Of a DNA stretch of 64,000 nucleotides, positions 8,748 to 16,608 are shown piece by piece. Position 1 is the first letter of the stretch; each line of letters begins with the position of its first letter. Under the pieces are notes generated by a model. It saw only the letters and a list, made by a program, of their open reading frames with translations, did no database searches and had not been told where the DNA came from. The translations under genes were made by a program, and so were the position numbers. This stretch comes from Salibaculum halophilum (GTDB taxonomy: Bacteria > Pseudomonadota > Alphaproteobacteria > Rhodobacterales > Rhodobacteraceae), in the NCBI RefSeq assembly GCF_002094885.1, contig NZ_MSIT01000010.1, forward strand, positions 1 to 64,000, in the 5' to 3' direction.

Positions 8748-10067
8748 TCAGGCTGATCCCGGGGCTGTCGATACAGCACCCTGCAGCGGCACGCCGGCCA
8801 CTCTCACTGCCCGCACGGCGCGGTCGTCGCCCATCATGAGGGTGGGAAAGAGCGCCTCCCAGATATCCTCGGCGCGTGCGCTGCGCTGGGCGATGGCCGG
8901 GGTGGAGGCCAAGTCGAGCACGCAGATATCGGCATGGGCACCGGGCGCCAGCGTGCCGATCTGTCCGCCCATGTGCAGCGCCCGAGCCGCGCCTTCGGTC
9001 GCCAGCCACAGCAGATGTGCCGGGTGCAGCGCTGTGCCGCGCAGCTGGCCGATCTCGTAGGCCGCGGCCATGGTCCGCAGCATGGAAAAGCTGGACCCGC
9101 CGCCGGTGTCCGTGGCCAGGCCCACCGGTATTCCGCGCGCCTTGAGGCCGGCCGTGTCGAACAGCCCCGAGCCGATGAAGGTGTTCGATGTCGGGCAATG
9201 GACCGCCGCCGCGCCCACCTCCGCCAGCCGGTCGATCTCGCGCGCCTCCAGGTGGATGGCGTGGCCGTAAAGCCCGCGCGCGCCCAGTAGCGCGTGCGCC
9301 TCATATGTGTCCAGGTAGTCGCGCGCCTGCGGGAACAGCGCGCGCACCCAGGCGACCTCGTCGGTCTGTTCGCTCAGGTGGGTCTGCATCAGGCAGTCGG
9401 GATGCTCGGCCCAGAGCGCGCCCAGGGCCGCCAGCTGGTCGGGCGTCGAGGTGGGCGAGAACCGCGGCGTGATGGCATAGGTCGCGCGGCCCCGCCCGTG
9501 CCAGGTTTCAAGGAGCGCCTTGCTGTCGTCATAGGCGGTCTGGGCCGTGTCGCGCAGCGCGTCGGGGGCGTTGCGGTCCATGCAGGTCTTGCCCGCGACC
9601 ACAGCCATGCCGCGCGCCTCGGCCGCCTCGAAAACCGCGGTCACGCTTTCGGGGTGGACGGTGCAGAAACTGGCCAGCGTCGTGGTGCCATGCGCCAGGG
9701 CTAGGTCCAGCGTCAGGTCCGCCTGCGCCCGGGCATACCCCGGGTCGCCGAAGCGCATCTCCTCGGGAAAGGTATAGGTGTTCAGCCAGTCGATCAGCCG
9801 CTTGCCCCAGCTGGCGATCATGCCCGTCTGGGGGTAATGCATGTGCGCATCCACGAAGCCCGGCAGGATCAGCGCCTCGCCGTAATCGCTCACCGGCGCG
9901 TGGGGGTGGGTCCGGCGCAGGTCGTCGGCCGCGCCCGTGGCGGCGATGCGCCCCGCGCGGATCAGGACGCCGCCGCGCGCGCTGTGGTGCGCCGCCGCCT
10001 GCCAGCCCGCGCTGAACGGGTCATCCGAGAAGGTCAGCACCTGGCCGAGAAGCAGTTCGTCACGCAT
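8748..10067 (-). CDS. guaD: Guanine deaminase
   Basis: It hydrolyses guanine to xanthine and ammonia in purine salvage or catabolism. The 439-residue amidohydrolase shows the metal motif His75-x-His77 (PGFVDAHMHYPQTG), further histidines in CLMQTHLSEQTDEV and LYGHAIHLE, and a late metal Asp in GLATDTGGG. The residues TYTFPEEMRF and the CPTSNTFIGSGLF stretch are typical of guanine deaminase rather than other aminohydrolases. The frame also opens at a TTG at 10076, but the ATG at 10067 is the better start. Xanthine dehydrogenase genes, its frequent partners, are not in the window. Confidence 0.9.
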   Translation of the reverse strand: MRDELLLGQVLTFSDDPFSAGWQAAAHHSARGGVLIRAGRIAATGAADDLRRTHPHAPVSDYGEALILPGFVDAHMHYPQTGMIASWGKRLIDWLNTYTFPEEMRFGDPGYARAQADLTLDLALAHGTTTLASFCTVHPESVTAVFEAAEARGMAVVAGKTCMDRNAPDALRDTAQTAYDDSKALLETWHGRGRATYAITPRFSPTSTPDQLAALGALWAEHPDCLMQTHLSEQTDEVAWVRALFPQARDYLDTYEAHALLGARGLYGHAIHLEAREIDRLAEVGAAAVHCPTSNTFIGSGLFDTAGLKARGIPVGLATDTGGGSSFSMLRTMAAAYEIGQLRGTALHPAHLLWLATEGAARALHMGGQIGTLAPGAHADICVLDLASTPAIAQRSARAEDIWEALFPTLMMGDDRAVRAVRVAGVPLQGAVSTAPGSA

Positions 10068-10213
10068 GCGATCCAAACTAGACAGGGCCGGCAGCGGGGT
10101 CCATCACCCGCGCGCAAGAGAGAGCTTTCGGTTCGAGGCGAAACCGCCGCAGGAGAGGGCTTGAGGGCCGGCGGGCTTTCTCTATGCTCCGGCCATTGGC
10201 GACGGGGGGCATA

Positions 10214-11587
10214 ATGTCCGACACCACCGAGATCATCGAGGGCGAGGCCGACCAGCTGACCGACCGCATGGTCGCGGCGATCCTCGCGGCGGTGGAGGCG
10301 GGCGACCGGCAGGCGCTGGACGAGACCCTTTCGCCGCTGCACCCCGCCGACATCGCCGACCTGCTGGAACAGATCGACGACCGCGATCGCGCCACCCTGC
10401 TGGACCTGTGGCATCACGGTGTCGACGGCGATGTCCTGTCGGAGCTCGACGAGACCCTGCGCGAGGACGTCATCGCCGCGCTGCCCCCCGAGGCCCTCGC
10501 CTTTGCCGTGCGCGATCTCGAATCGGACGACGTTGTCGACCTGGTCGAGGACATGGACAGCGGCCGGCAGGAGGCCGTGCTGGACGCGCTCGAGGCGCCC
10601 GACCGGCTCGCCGTGCAAACCGCGCTCAGCTACCCCGAGGACTCCGCCGGCCGACTGATGCAGGTGGAGGTCGTGCGCGCGCCCGTCCACTGGACCGTGG
10701 GCCAGACCATCGACTTCCTGCGCAGTCACGACGCCCTGCCCGAACAGTTCTACCACGTGGTGCTGGTCGATCCGCGCATGAAGCCCGAGGGTTATGTCGC
10801 CCTCGGCCGGCTGCTGGGCGCGCCGCGCGCCACGAAACTGACCGAGCTGACCGAGGACAGCTTTCGGACCTTCCGCATCGACCAGGACGAAGAGGCCGTG
10901 GCCTATGCCTTCAACCAGTATCACCTGATCTCGGCCCCGGTGGTGGACGCCGACGACCGGCTGGTGGGCATCATCACCATCGACGACGCCATGGCCGTGC
11001 TCGATGAGGAACACGAAGAGGACATCCTGCGCCTGGCCGGCGTGGGCGAGGGCAGCCTGTCCGATCGCGTGGGCGCGACCACGCGGCGGCGGCTGCCCTG
11101 GCTGGCCGTGAACCTGGTGACGGCGATCCTCGCCTCGCTCGTCATCGCCCTGTTCGAGGACGTGATCGCCGGGCTGGTCGCGCTGGCGGTGCTCATGCCC
11201 ATCGTCGCCTCGATGGGGGGCAACGCGGGCACGCAATCGCTGACGGTGGCGGTGCGCGCCATCGCCACCAAGGACCTGACCGGCGCCAACGTGCTGCGCG
11301 TCATCCGCCGCGAGATGCTGGTCGGCCTGATCAACGGGCTGATCTTTGCGCTGGTCATGGGTGCGGTCGGATGGGCCTGGTTCGGCCAGCCGCTGCTGGG
11401 CGTGGTTATTGCCCTGGCCATGGTCATCAACCTCGTGGTGGCCGGGCTGGCGGGCACGGTGGTGCCCATCCTGCTCGACCGCATGGGCATCGACCCGGCG
11501 CTGGCCTCGGGGGCCTTTGTGACAACGGTGACGGACGTTGTCGGCTTCTTCGCCTTCCTCGGGCTGGCCGCGGTGATCCTGCTGTGA
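10214..11587 (+). CDS. mgtE: Magnesium transporter MgtE
   Basis: This inner-membrane Mg2+ channel is gated by cytosolic Mg2+. The 457-residue product has the usual order: acidic N-domain of about 130 residues (SPLHPADIADLLEQ, LPPEALAF), two CBS domains (about 135-265, including SAPVVDADDRLVGIITIDD), a plug helix, then five membrane segments containing the conserved pore motif GGNAGTQSLTVAVRAIA. The ATG at 10214, after a G-rich site, is preferred over the ATG at 10184. Its stop overlaps the next gene's GTG start by four bases. I recognise no magnesium riboswitch in the 146-base leader. Confidence 0.94.
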   Translation: MSDTTEIIEGEADQLTDRMVAAILAAVEAGDRQALDETLSPLHPADIADLLEQIDDRDRATLLDLWHHGVDGDVLSELDETLREDVIAALPPEALAFAVRDLESDDVVDLVEDMDSGRQEAVLDALEAPDRLAVQTALSYPEDSAGRLMQVEVVRAPVHWTVGQTIDFLRSHDALPEQFYHVVLVDPRMKPEGYVALGRLLGAPRATKLTELTEDSFRTFRIDQDEEAVAYAFNQYHLISAPVVDADDRLVGIITIDDAMAVLDEEHEEDILRLAGVGEGSLSDRVGATTRRRLPWLAVNLVTAILASLVIALFEDVIAGLVALAVLMPIVASMGGNAGTQSLTVAVRAIATKDLTGANVLRVIRREMLVGLINGLIFALVMGAVGWAWFGQPLLGVVIALAMVINLVVAGLAGTVVPILLDRMGIDPALASGAFVTTVTDVVGFFAFLGLAAVILL

Positions 11588-12144
11588 CGCTCGAGGCGCG
11601 CAAGGCCGCGGCGCGCAAGGCCGCCTTCGCCGCCCGCAAGCGGGCCCACGACAGCGGCGCGGGCACGGCCGCGCACCTGCGCCGGGCGCTGGCCGAGCAC
11701 CGCGGCGTGCCGCTGGCCGGCTACATGGCCATGCGCACCGAGATCGACCCGACCCCTGCCATGGAAGACGCGGCCGCCCACGGCCCGGTCTGCGTGCCGG
11801 TGATCATGGGGCAGCGCCAGCGCCTGCAGTTCCGCGAATGGACCCCGGGGTGCCCCATGATCGAGGGCGACTTCGGCGCCCGGATCCCCGAAACCGGTGC
11901 CTGGATCGAGCCCGAGGTCCTGATCGTGCCGCTGGTCGCCTTCTCGCGCCGGGGCGGGCGGCTGGGCTACGGCGGTGGCTTCTACGACCGCACCATTGAA
12001 GCCCTGCGCGCCCAGCGTCCCACCCAGGCAATCGGCTTTGCCTATGCCGCCCAGGAACAGTCCGACTTGCCGCTGGAGCCCACAGACCAGCCGCTCGACC
12101 TGATCATCACGGAAGAGGGCGTGATCGTGCCGGACGGGGCGTGA
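11584..12144 (+). CDS. 5-formyltetrahydrofolate cyclo-ligase
   Basis: It converts 5-formyl-THF to 5,10-methenyl-THF using ATP, returning a storage folate to one-carbon metabolism. The 186-residue product has the family hallmark GGRLGYGGGFYDRTI and an early region rich in Lys/Arg (LEARKAAARKAAFAARKRA). Start is GTG at 11584, overlapping the mgtE stop as GTGA, so it is translationally coupled to mgtE; the frame is open much further upstream but inside mgtE. The pairing with mgtE is probably positional. A repeat element begins right at its stop codon. Confidence 0.92.
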   Translation: MTLEARKAAARKAAFAARKRAHDSGAGTAAHLRRALAEHRGVPLAGYMAMRTEIDPTPAMEDAAAHGPVCVPVIMGQRQRLQFREWTPGCPMIEGDFGARIPETGAWIEPEVLIVPLVAFSRRGGRLGYGGGFYDRTIEALRAQRPTQAIGFAYAAQEQSDLPLEPTDQPLDLIITEEGVIVPDGA

Positions 12145-12205
12145 GGGGCGCTGCCCCTCTTGGCCTTCGGCCAATTCACCCCGGGATATTTCCGGCCAGA
12201 AGATG
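12144..12205 (+). repeat. Intergenic repeat element, copy A left module
   Basis: This 62-bp block is about 58/62 identical to 45347-45408. It contains hairpins AGGGGC-gct-GCCCCT and TTGGCC-ttc-GGCCAA, then GGGATATTTCCGGCCAGAAG (12183-12202). It begins at the last base of the preceding stop codon. Confidence 0.75.
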
Positions 12206-12215
12206 CCGCCCCGCA

Positions 12216-12280
12216 GTTTCTTCGGGGTTCAAATACCGTCGGGGGTGAATGCCGAAGGCAGAGGGGGCGGAAAGCCCCCT
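12216..12280 (+). repeat. Intergenic repeat element, copy A right module
   Basis: Bases 12216-12239 match 23100-23123 at 21 of 24 positions (shared core TCAAATACCGT). Bases 12258-12280 are a GGGGGC/GCCCCC hairpin preceded by GCAGA, also present in copy B. Together with 12144-12205 it fills most of the 243-base gap before the phosphoesterase gene; I see no gene in the gap. Confidence 0.7.
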
Positions 12281-12387
12281 GAGCCCGCAGGTGGCGGCGC
12301 AGCCGACGCCGAAACAAACCTGCGTGGCGTAGCCACACCCTTTGAAAACGCTTGCCTCTGCTGGCGCGGCTTGGTCTCTAGGCGGGC

Positions 12388-13203
12388 ATGAGAGTTCTTT
12401 TTCTTGGCGACGTCATGGGCCGGGCCGGTCGCCGGGCGGTCAGCGAGGGCCTGCCGGGCTTGCGCGACCGGCTGCGGCTGGATTTCGTCGTGGTCAACGG
12501 CGAGAACGCCTCCAACGGCATGGGGCTGAGTGGCGATCACGCGCGGCTGCTTCTCGACGCGGGGGCGGATGTGATTACCCTGGGCGATCATGCCTTCGAC
12601 CAGAAGGATATGCTGCAGGTCTGCGAGTCCGAGCCGCGCATCATCCGGCCGCTGAACTACGCCAAGGCCGCGCCCGGCCGCGGCGCGCGGGTCTTCGAGG
12701 TGCCCGGCGGGCGCAGGATCCTGGTGGCCCAGGTACTGGGCCAGGTCTTCATGAAGCGGCCCTTCGACGATCCGTTCTCGGCCGTCGAGGCCGTTCTCAA
12801 GGCCCATCCCCCGGGCGGCGCGGTCAATGCCGCGCTGGTCGACATGCACGGCGAGGCGACCTCGGAGAAGATGGCGATGGCCCATTTCTGTGACGGCCGC
12901 GCCAGCGTCGTCGTCGGCACCCATACGCATGTGCCCACGGCCGATGCCCAGATCCTGAACGGGGGCACGGCCTACCAGACCGACGCGGGCATGTGTGGCG
13001 ATTACGACAGCGTCATCGGCATGCAGAAGGACGAACCCCTGCGCCGTTTTATCACCGGCATGCCGAAGGCGCGGTTCGAGCCCGCGATCGGCGCGGCCAC
13101 GCTCTCGGGGCTATACGTGGAAACCGACGACCGCACCGGCAAGGCGACGCGGGTCGCCCCGGTCCGCGAGGGCGGACGGCTGACGCCCGCGGGCCCGGAA
13201 TGA
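12388..13203 (+). CDS. YmdB-family metallophosphoesterase (TIGR00282-like)
   Basis: This cytosolic binuclear-metal phosphodiesterase belongs to the family whose Bacillus member YmdB hydrolyses 2',3'-cAMP. The 271-residue product shows metal-ligand motifs FLGDVMGRAGR (Asp8), VVNGENASNG (Glu39, Asn40), DMHGE and GTHTHVPTAD. The usual GNH motif reads LGDHAFDQ here, so the expected Asn67 is Asp67. Its stop overlaps the SLC13 permease start as ATGA, so the two are co-translated. Physiological substrate is unknown. Confidence 0.88.
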   Translation: MRVLFLGDVMGRAGRRAVSEGLPGLRDRLRLDFVVVNGENASNGMGLSGDHARLLLDAGADVITLGDHAFDQKDMLQVCESEPRIIRPLNYAKAAPGRGARVFEVPGGRRILVAQVLGQVFMKRPFDDPFSAVEAVLKAHPPGGAVNAALVDMHGEATSEKMAMAHFCDGRASVVVGTHTHVPTADAQILNGGTAYQTDAGMCGDYDSVIGMQKDEPLRRFITGMPKARFEPAIGAATLSGLYVETDDRTGKATRVAPVREGGRLTPAGPE

Positions 13204-14981
13204 TCGACCTTCTGGGACTTGGCCCGAACGTCGACGCGATCCTGACCCTGGCGATCGTTCTGGGCATGTTCGTGGCCTTCACGCGCGAGACCTATCCCAC
13301 CGAAGTCGTGGCCATCGCCGGCGTGGCGCTGATGCTGGCCACCGGCATCCTGCCTCAGGACGCCGGGCTGGCGGTGCTGTCCAACCCCGCGCCCTGGACC
13401 ATCGCGGCGATGTTCCTTGTCATGGGTGCGCTGGTGCGCACGGGCGCGCTGGACGCGCTGACCACGCTGGCCGACCGGCGGGTGCGCAGCCACCCGCGCC
13501 AGACCATGGTGCTGGTCTTCGCTTTCGTGCTGCTGGCCAGCGCGATCATGAACAACACCCCCGTGGTGGTGGTGATGATCCCGGTCTTCGTGCAGCTGGC
13601 GCGCACGCTCGGGCTGTCGGCCTCCAAGCTGCTGATCCCGCTGAGCTATGCCGCGATCATGGGCGGCACGCTGACGCTGATCGGCACCTCGACGAACCTG
13701 CTGGTGGACGGTGTGGCCCGCACACAGGGCCTGGCCCCCTTCACCATCTTCGAGGTCACGCCGGTGGCGCTGGTGGTGGTGGGCTGGGGACTGGTCTATC
13801 TGACGCTGATCGCGCCGCGCCTGCTGCCCGACCGCGACAGCATGGCCAACCTGTTGTCCGACCGCTCGCGGATGCGGTTCTTCACCGAGGCCGTCATCCC
13901 CCCCGAGAGCAACCTGATCGGCCGCGAGGTGCTGGGCGTGCAGTTGTTCAAGCGCGAGGGGGTGCGCCTGATCGACGTGATTCGCGGCGATACCTCGCTG
14001 CGGCGCAACCTCGACGGGGTCGAACTGCAGGTCGGTGACCGGGTTGTCCTGCGGACCGCCATGACCGAGCTGCTCAGCCTGCAGCGCAACAAGTCGCTGC
14101 GCCGGGTGGACCAGGTCAGCGCGGTGGAAACCCAGACGGTCGAGACGCTGATCACCCCGGGCTGCAAGATGGTGGGCCGCCGGCTGGGCGCGCTGCGCCT
14201 GCGCCGCCGCTACGGCGTCTACGTGCTGGCCGTGCACCGGCGCAGCCAGAACATCGGCCGCCAGTTGGACGACCTGACCGTGCGGGTGGGCGATACGCTG
14301 CTGCTCGAGGGCACGCCGGAGGACATCAAGCGCCTGGCCGACGACCAGGAGCTTGTCGATGTCTCCACCCCTTCGGCCAAGGAATTCCGCCGCGGGCATG
14401 CCCCCATCGCGGTGGGGGCGCTGCTGGCCATCGTGGCGCTGGCGGCGGCGGGCGTGGCGCCGATCCTGCCGCTGGCGGTGGTGGCCGTGGCGGTGGTGCT
14501 GGTGACGGGCTGCATCGACGCCGAGGAGGCGTTTTCCTTCGTCGAGGGGCGGCTGCTGGCGCTGATCTTCGCCATGCTGGCCATCGGCGCGGCGCTGCAG
14601 GCTTCGGGCGCGGTGGAACTGATCGTCGATGCCATCGCGCCGGCGCTGCAGACCCTGCCGCCGTTCCTGATCGTCTGGGCCATCTACCTGCTGACCAGCG
14701 TGCTGACCGAACTGGTGTCGAACAACGCCGTCGCCGTGGTCGTCACCCCCGTCGCCATCGGCCTGGGCCAGGCCATTGGGATCGACCCGCGCGGGCTGGT
14801 GGTGGCGGTGATGATCGCCGCCTCGGCCAGTTTCGCCACGCCCATCGGCTACCAGACCAACACACTGGTCTACGGCCCCGGCGGCTATCGGTTTACCGAT
14901 TTCCTGCGTGTGGGCATTCCGCTCAACCTCAGCGTCGGCCTGCTGGCCTCGGCGGTGATTCCGCGGGTGTTCCCGCTATGA
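13200..14981 (+). CDS. SLC13-family permease with two RCK_C (TrkA-C) domains
   Basis: This 593-residue inner-membrane transporter is of the DASS/ArsB-like type. Membrane segments occur in two blocks, about 10-205 and about 400-593, separated by a cytosolic region with two TrkA-C-type domains (RMRFFTEAVIPPESNLIGREVLG... and MVGRRLGALRLRRRYGVYVLAV...). Sodium-site-like motifs SAIMNNTPVVV, IGTSTNLL and ELVSNNAVAVVV are present. Such proteins are often annotated as sulfate or dicarboxylate carriers; the substrate cannot be read from the sequence. ATG overlaps the upstream phosphoesterase stop, and its own stop overlaps the EamA gene. Confidence 0.85.
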   Translation: MIDLLGLGPNVDAILTLAIVLGMFVAFTRETYPTEVVAIAGVALMLATGILPQDAGLAVLSNPAPWTIAAMFLVMGALVRTGALDALTTLADRRVRSHPRQTMVLVFAFVLLASAIMNNTPVVVVMIPVFVQLARTLGLSASKLLIPLSYAAIMGGTLTLIGTSTNLLVDGVARTQGLAPFTIFEVTPVALVVVGWGLVYLTLIAPRLLPDRDSMANLLSDRSRMRFFTEAVIPPESNLIGREVLGVQLFKREGVRLIDVIRGDTSLRRNLDGVELQVGDRVVLRTAMTELLSLQRNKSLRRVDQVSAVETQTVETLITPGCKMVGRRLGALRLRRRYGVYVLAVHRRSQNIGRQLDDLTVRVGDTLLLEGTPEDIKRLADDQELVDVSTPSAKEFRRGHAPIAVGALLAIVALAAAGVAPILPLAVVAVAVVLVTGCIDAEEAFSFVEGRLLALIFAMLAIGAALQASGAVELIVDAIAPALQTLPPFLIVWAIYLLTSVLTELVSNNAVAVVVTPVAIGLGQAIGIDPRGLVVAVMIAASASFATPIGYQTNTLVYGPGGYRFTDFLRVGIPLNLSVGLLASAVIPRVFPL

Positions 14982-15880
14982 CGGCGCCGGGGATGTCCAA
15001 CTACCTGCGCGGGTTCCTGATCACCCTGTTCGGGGTGCTGGTGATCTCGCCCGACACGCTGCTGATCCGGCTGATCGCGGCCGACCACTGGGCGCAGCTG
15101 TTCTGGCGCGGCACGCTCAGCGGGGCGGCGGTGCTGGTCGGCGTTGCCGTGGTGACGCGCGGGCGCGGCCTGCGCCCCCTCATGCGGCCGACGCGGGCGG
15201 ATGTCGCCATGGCAGTGGTCTACGGGTCGGGCAATATCGCCTTCGTCTATTCGGCCACGCACACGCTTGTGGCCAACACGCTGTTCCTGCTGGCGACCTC
15301 GCCCATTTTCGCGGCGCTGATCGCGCGCTTTGTCCTGAAAGAGGCCGTGGGCCTGCGCACGGTGCTGACCATCGCCGCCACGCTGGTGGGCATCGCCGTG
15401 ATCGCCAGCGGGTCGCTGGGCGCAGGCGGCGGCCGGATCGGCGGCGACCTTGCCGCGCTCTGGGCCGCGATGGCGATCGCGGTGACCTTCTCGATCGCGC
15501 GGTTCCAGAAGGGCCGGTCCATGGTACCCGCCATGGGGGTCGGCGCCTTGCTGGCAGGGGCAGCGGCGGCCGTTCTGGCGCCGACGGTGATGATCCCCGC
15601 AGGCGACCGGGTCTGGATGGGGCTGATGGGGCTCTGGGTCGTGCCGGTGGCCTTTGCCTGCCTGACGACCGGGCCGCGCTACCTGCCGGCCGCCGATGTC
15701 GGGCTGCTGATGCTGCTCGAGGCCGTCTTTGGCCCGCTGCTGGTCTGGTGGGTGCTGGGCGAGGACCCGGGCCCGCGGACGCTGATCGGCGGGGCCATCG
15801 TGCTGGGCGCCATGGTGGTTAGCAACCTGTGGCTGCTGGCACGCGGGCAGCGCGACCGGCGGATCGCCCGGCGCGCCTAG
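14978..15880 (+). CDS. EamA/DMT-superfamily transporter
   Basis: This 300-residue inner-membrane protein has about ten hydrophobic segments and two EamA repeats (about 10-145 and 155-290). Typical features are NTLFLLATSPIFAALIARFVLKE ending the first repeat and EAVFGPLLVWWVLGE in the second. The family exports metabolites or amino acids; the substrate is unknown. ATG overlaps the SLC13 stop by four bases, so three genes (phosphoesterase, permease, EamA) form one coupled operon. Its stop overlaps the convergent amidotransferase stop. Confidence 0.85.
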   Translation: MTAPGMSNYLRGFLITLFGVLVISPDTLLIRLIAADHWAQLFWRGTLSGAAVLVGVAVVTRGRGLRPLMRPTRADVAMAVVYGSGNIAFVYSATHTLVANTLFLLATSPIFAALIARFVLKEAVGLRTVLTIAATLVGIAVIASGSLGAGGGRIGGDLAALWAAMAIAVTFSIARFQKGRSMVPAMGVGALLAGAAAAVLAPTVMIPAGDRVWMGLMGLWVVPVAFACLTTGPRYLPAADVGLLMLLEAVFGPLLVWWVLGEDPGPRTLIGGAIVLGAMVVSNLWLLARGQRDRRIARRA

Positions 15881-16605
15881 CCATAACGGGCGACGAAGTT
15901 CCGCAGGATGCGTTCGGGCACGGTCACATCCGCGGTGCGGCACATGGCGATCAGGTCGTCGGCGGTTTCGGGCGGGAAATAGCCGCGGTCCTTGTAGATG
16001 CGGATACGGGTCTCAAAAACGCCGGCATCGGCCTCGGGGTGGAACTGGGTGGCATAGACGTTTCGCCCGTGCCGGATCATCTGGAACGGGCAGGGGCCGC
16101 TTTCCAGCAGGTGCACCGCGCCCAGCGGCAGGTGCTGCACGGCCTCCTTGTGGCCGACGAAGGCCTCGAAAACGCCCGGCAGACCGTCAAGCAGCGGGTC
16201 ATCCCCCACGACACGGCAGGTCACGGCGCCCACGGGTTCGCCGTAGCGGGCTTTCGACACTTCGGCGCCGAGGTGATGCGCGAGGATGCCGATGCCGTAG
16301 CAGCAGCCCATGAAGGGGATGTCGCGGTCGGTGATCTCGGGCATGAGCGACAGGCAGGCGGCCTCGATATGCGCCTCCTCGGGCGACTTGTCGCCTGGCG
16401 CGTCGCTGACGCAGCCCGGCCCGCCGCCGACGATGACGCCGGCATAGTCGGACAGGTCCAGGCCCGCGGGCAGGGCCTCGCGGTCCAGCCGGACGCGGTG
16501 GGCTTGGTCCCGGCGCAACCCGCCCTTGCGCAGCAGCGCGGCGAATTCGTCGTCGCTCGCCTCGGTCTCGGGGCGCAGTTGCAGGATCAGGAAGGGCTTG
16601 GGCAT
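15877..16605 (-). CDS. Class I glutamine amidotransferase-like protein
   Basis: This 242-residue protein has a GATase1 fold. The nucleophile elbow reads MGCCYGIGIL and the downstream catalytic His-x-Glu appears as ATQFHPEAD. It stands alone, without a synthetase partner, like the GMP-synthase-domain-like 'glutamine amidotransferase' proteins and gamma-glutamyl hydrolases of the PuuD/YfiT-like type. The acceptor is unknown. It starts 3 bases after the stop of the upstream minus-strand SLC13 gene, so the two may be co-transcribed. Confidence 0.8.
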   Translation of the reverse strand: MPKPFLILQLRPETEASDDEFAALLRKGGLRRDQAHRVRLDREALPAGLDLSDYAGVIVGGGPGCVSDAPGDKSPEEAHIEAACLSLMPEITDRDIPFMGCCYGIGILAHHLGAEVSKARYGEPVGAVTCRVVGDDPLLDGLPGVFEAFVGHKEAVQHLPLGAVHLLESGPCPFQMIRHGRNVYATQFHPEADAGVFETRIRIYKDRGYFPPETADDLIAMCRTADVTVPERILRNFVARYG

Positions 16606-16608
16606 GGA

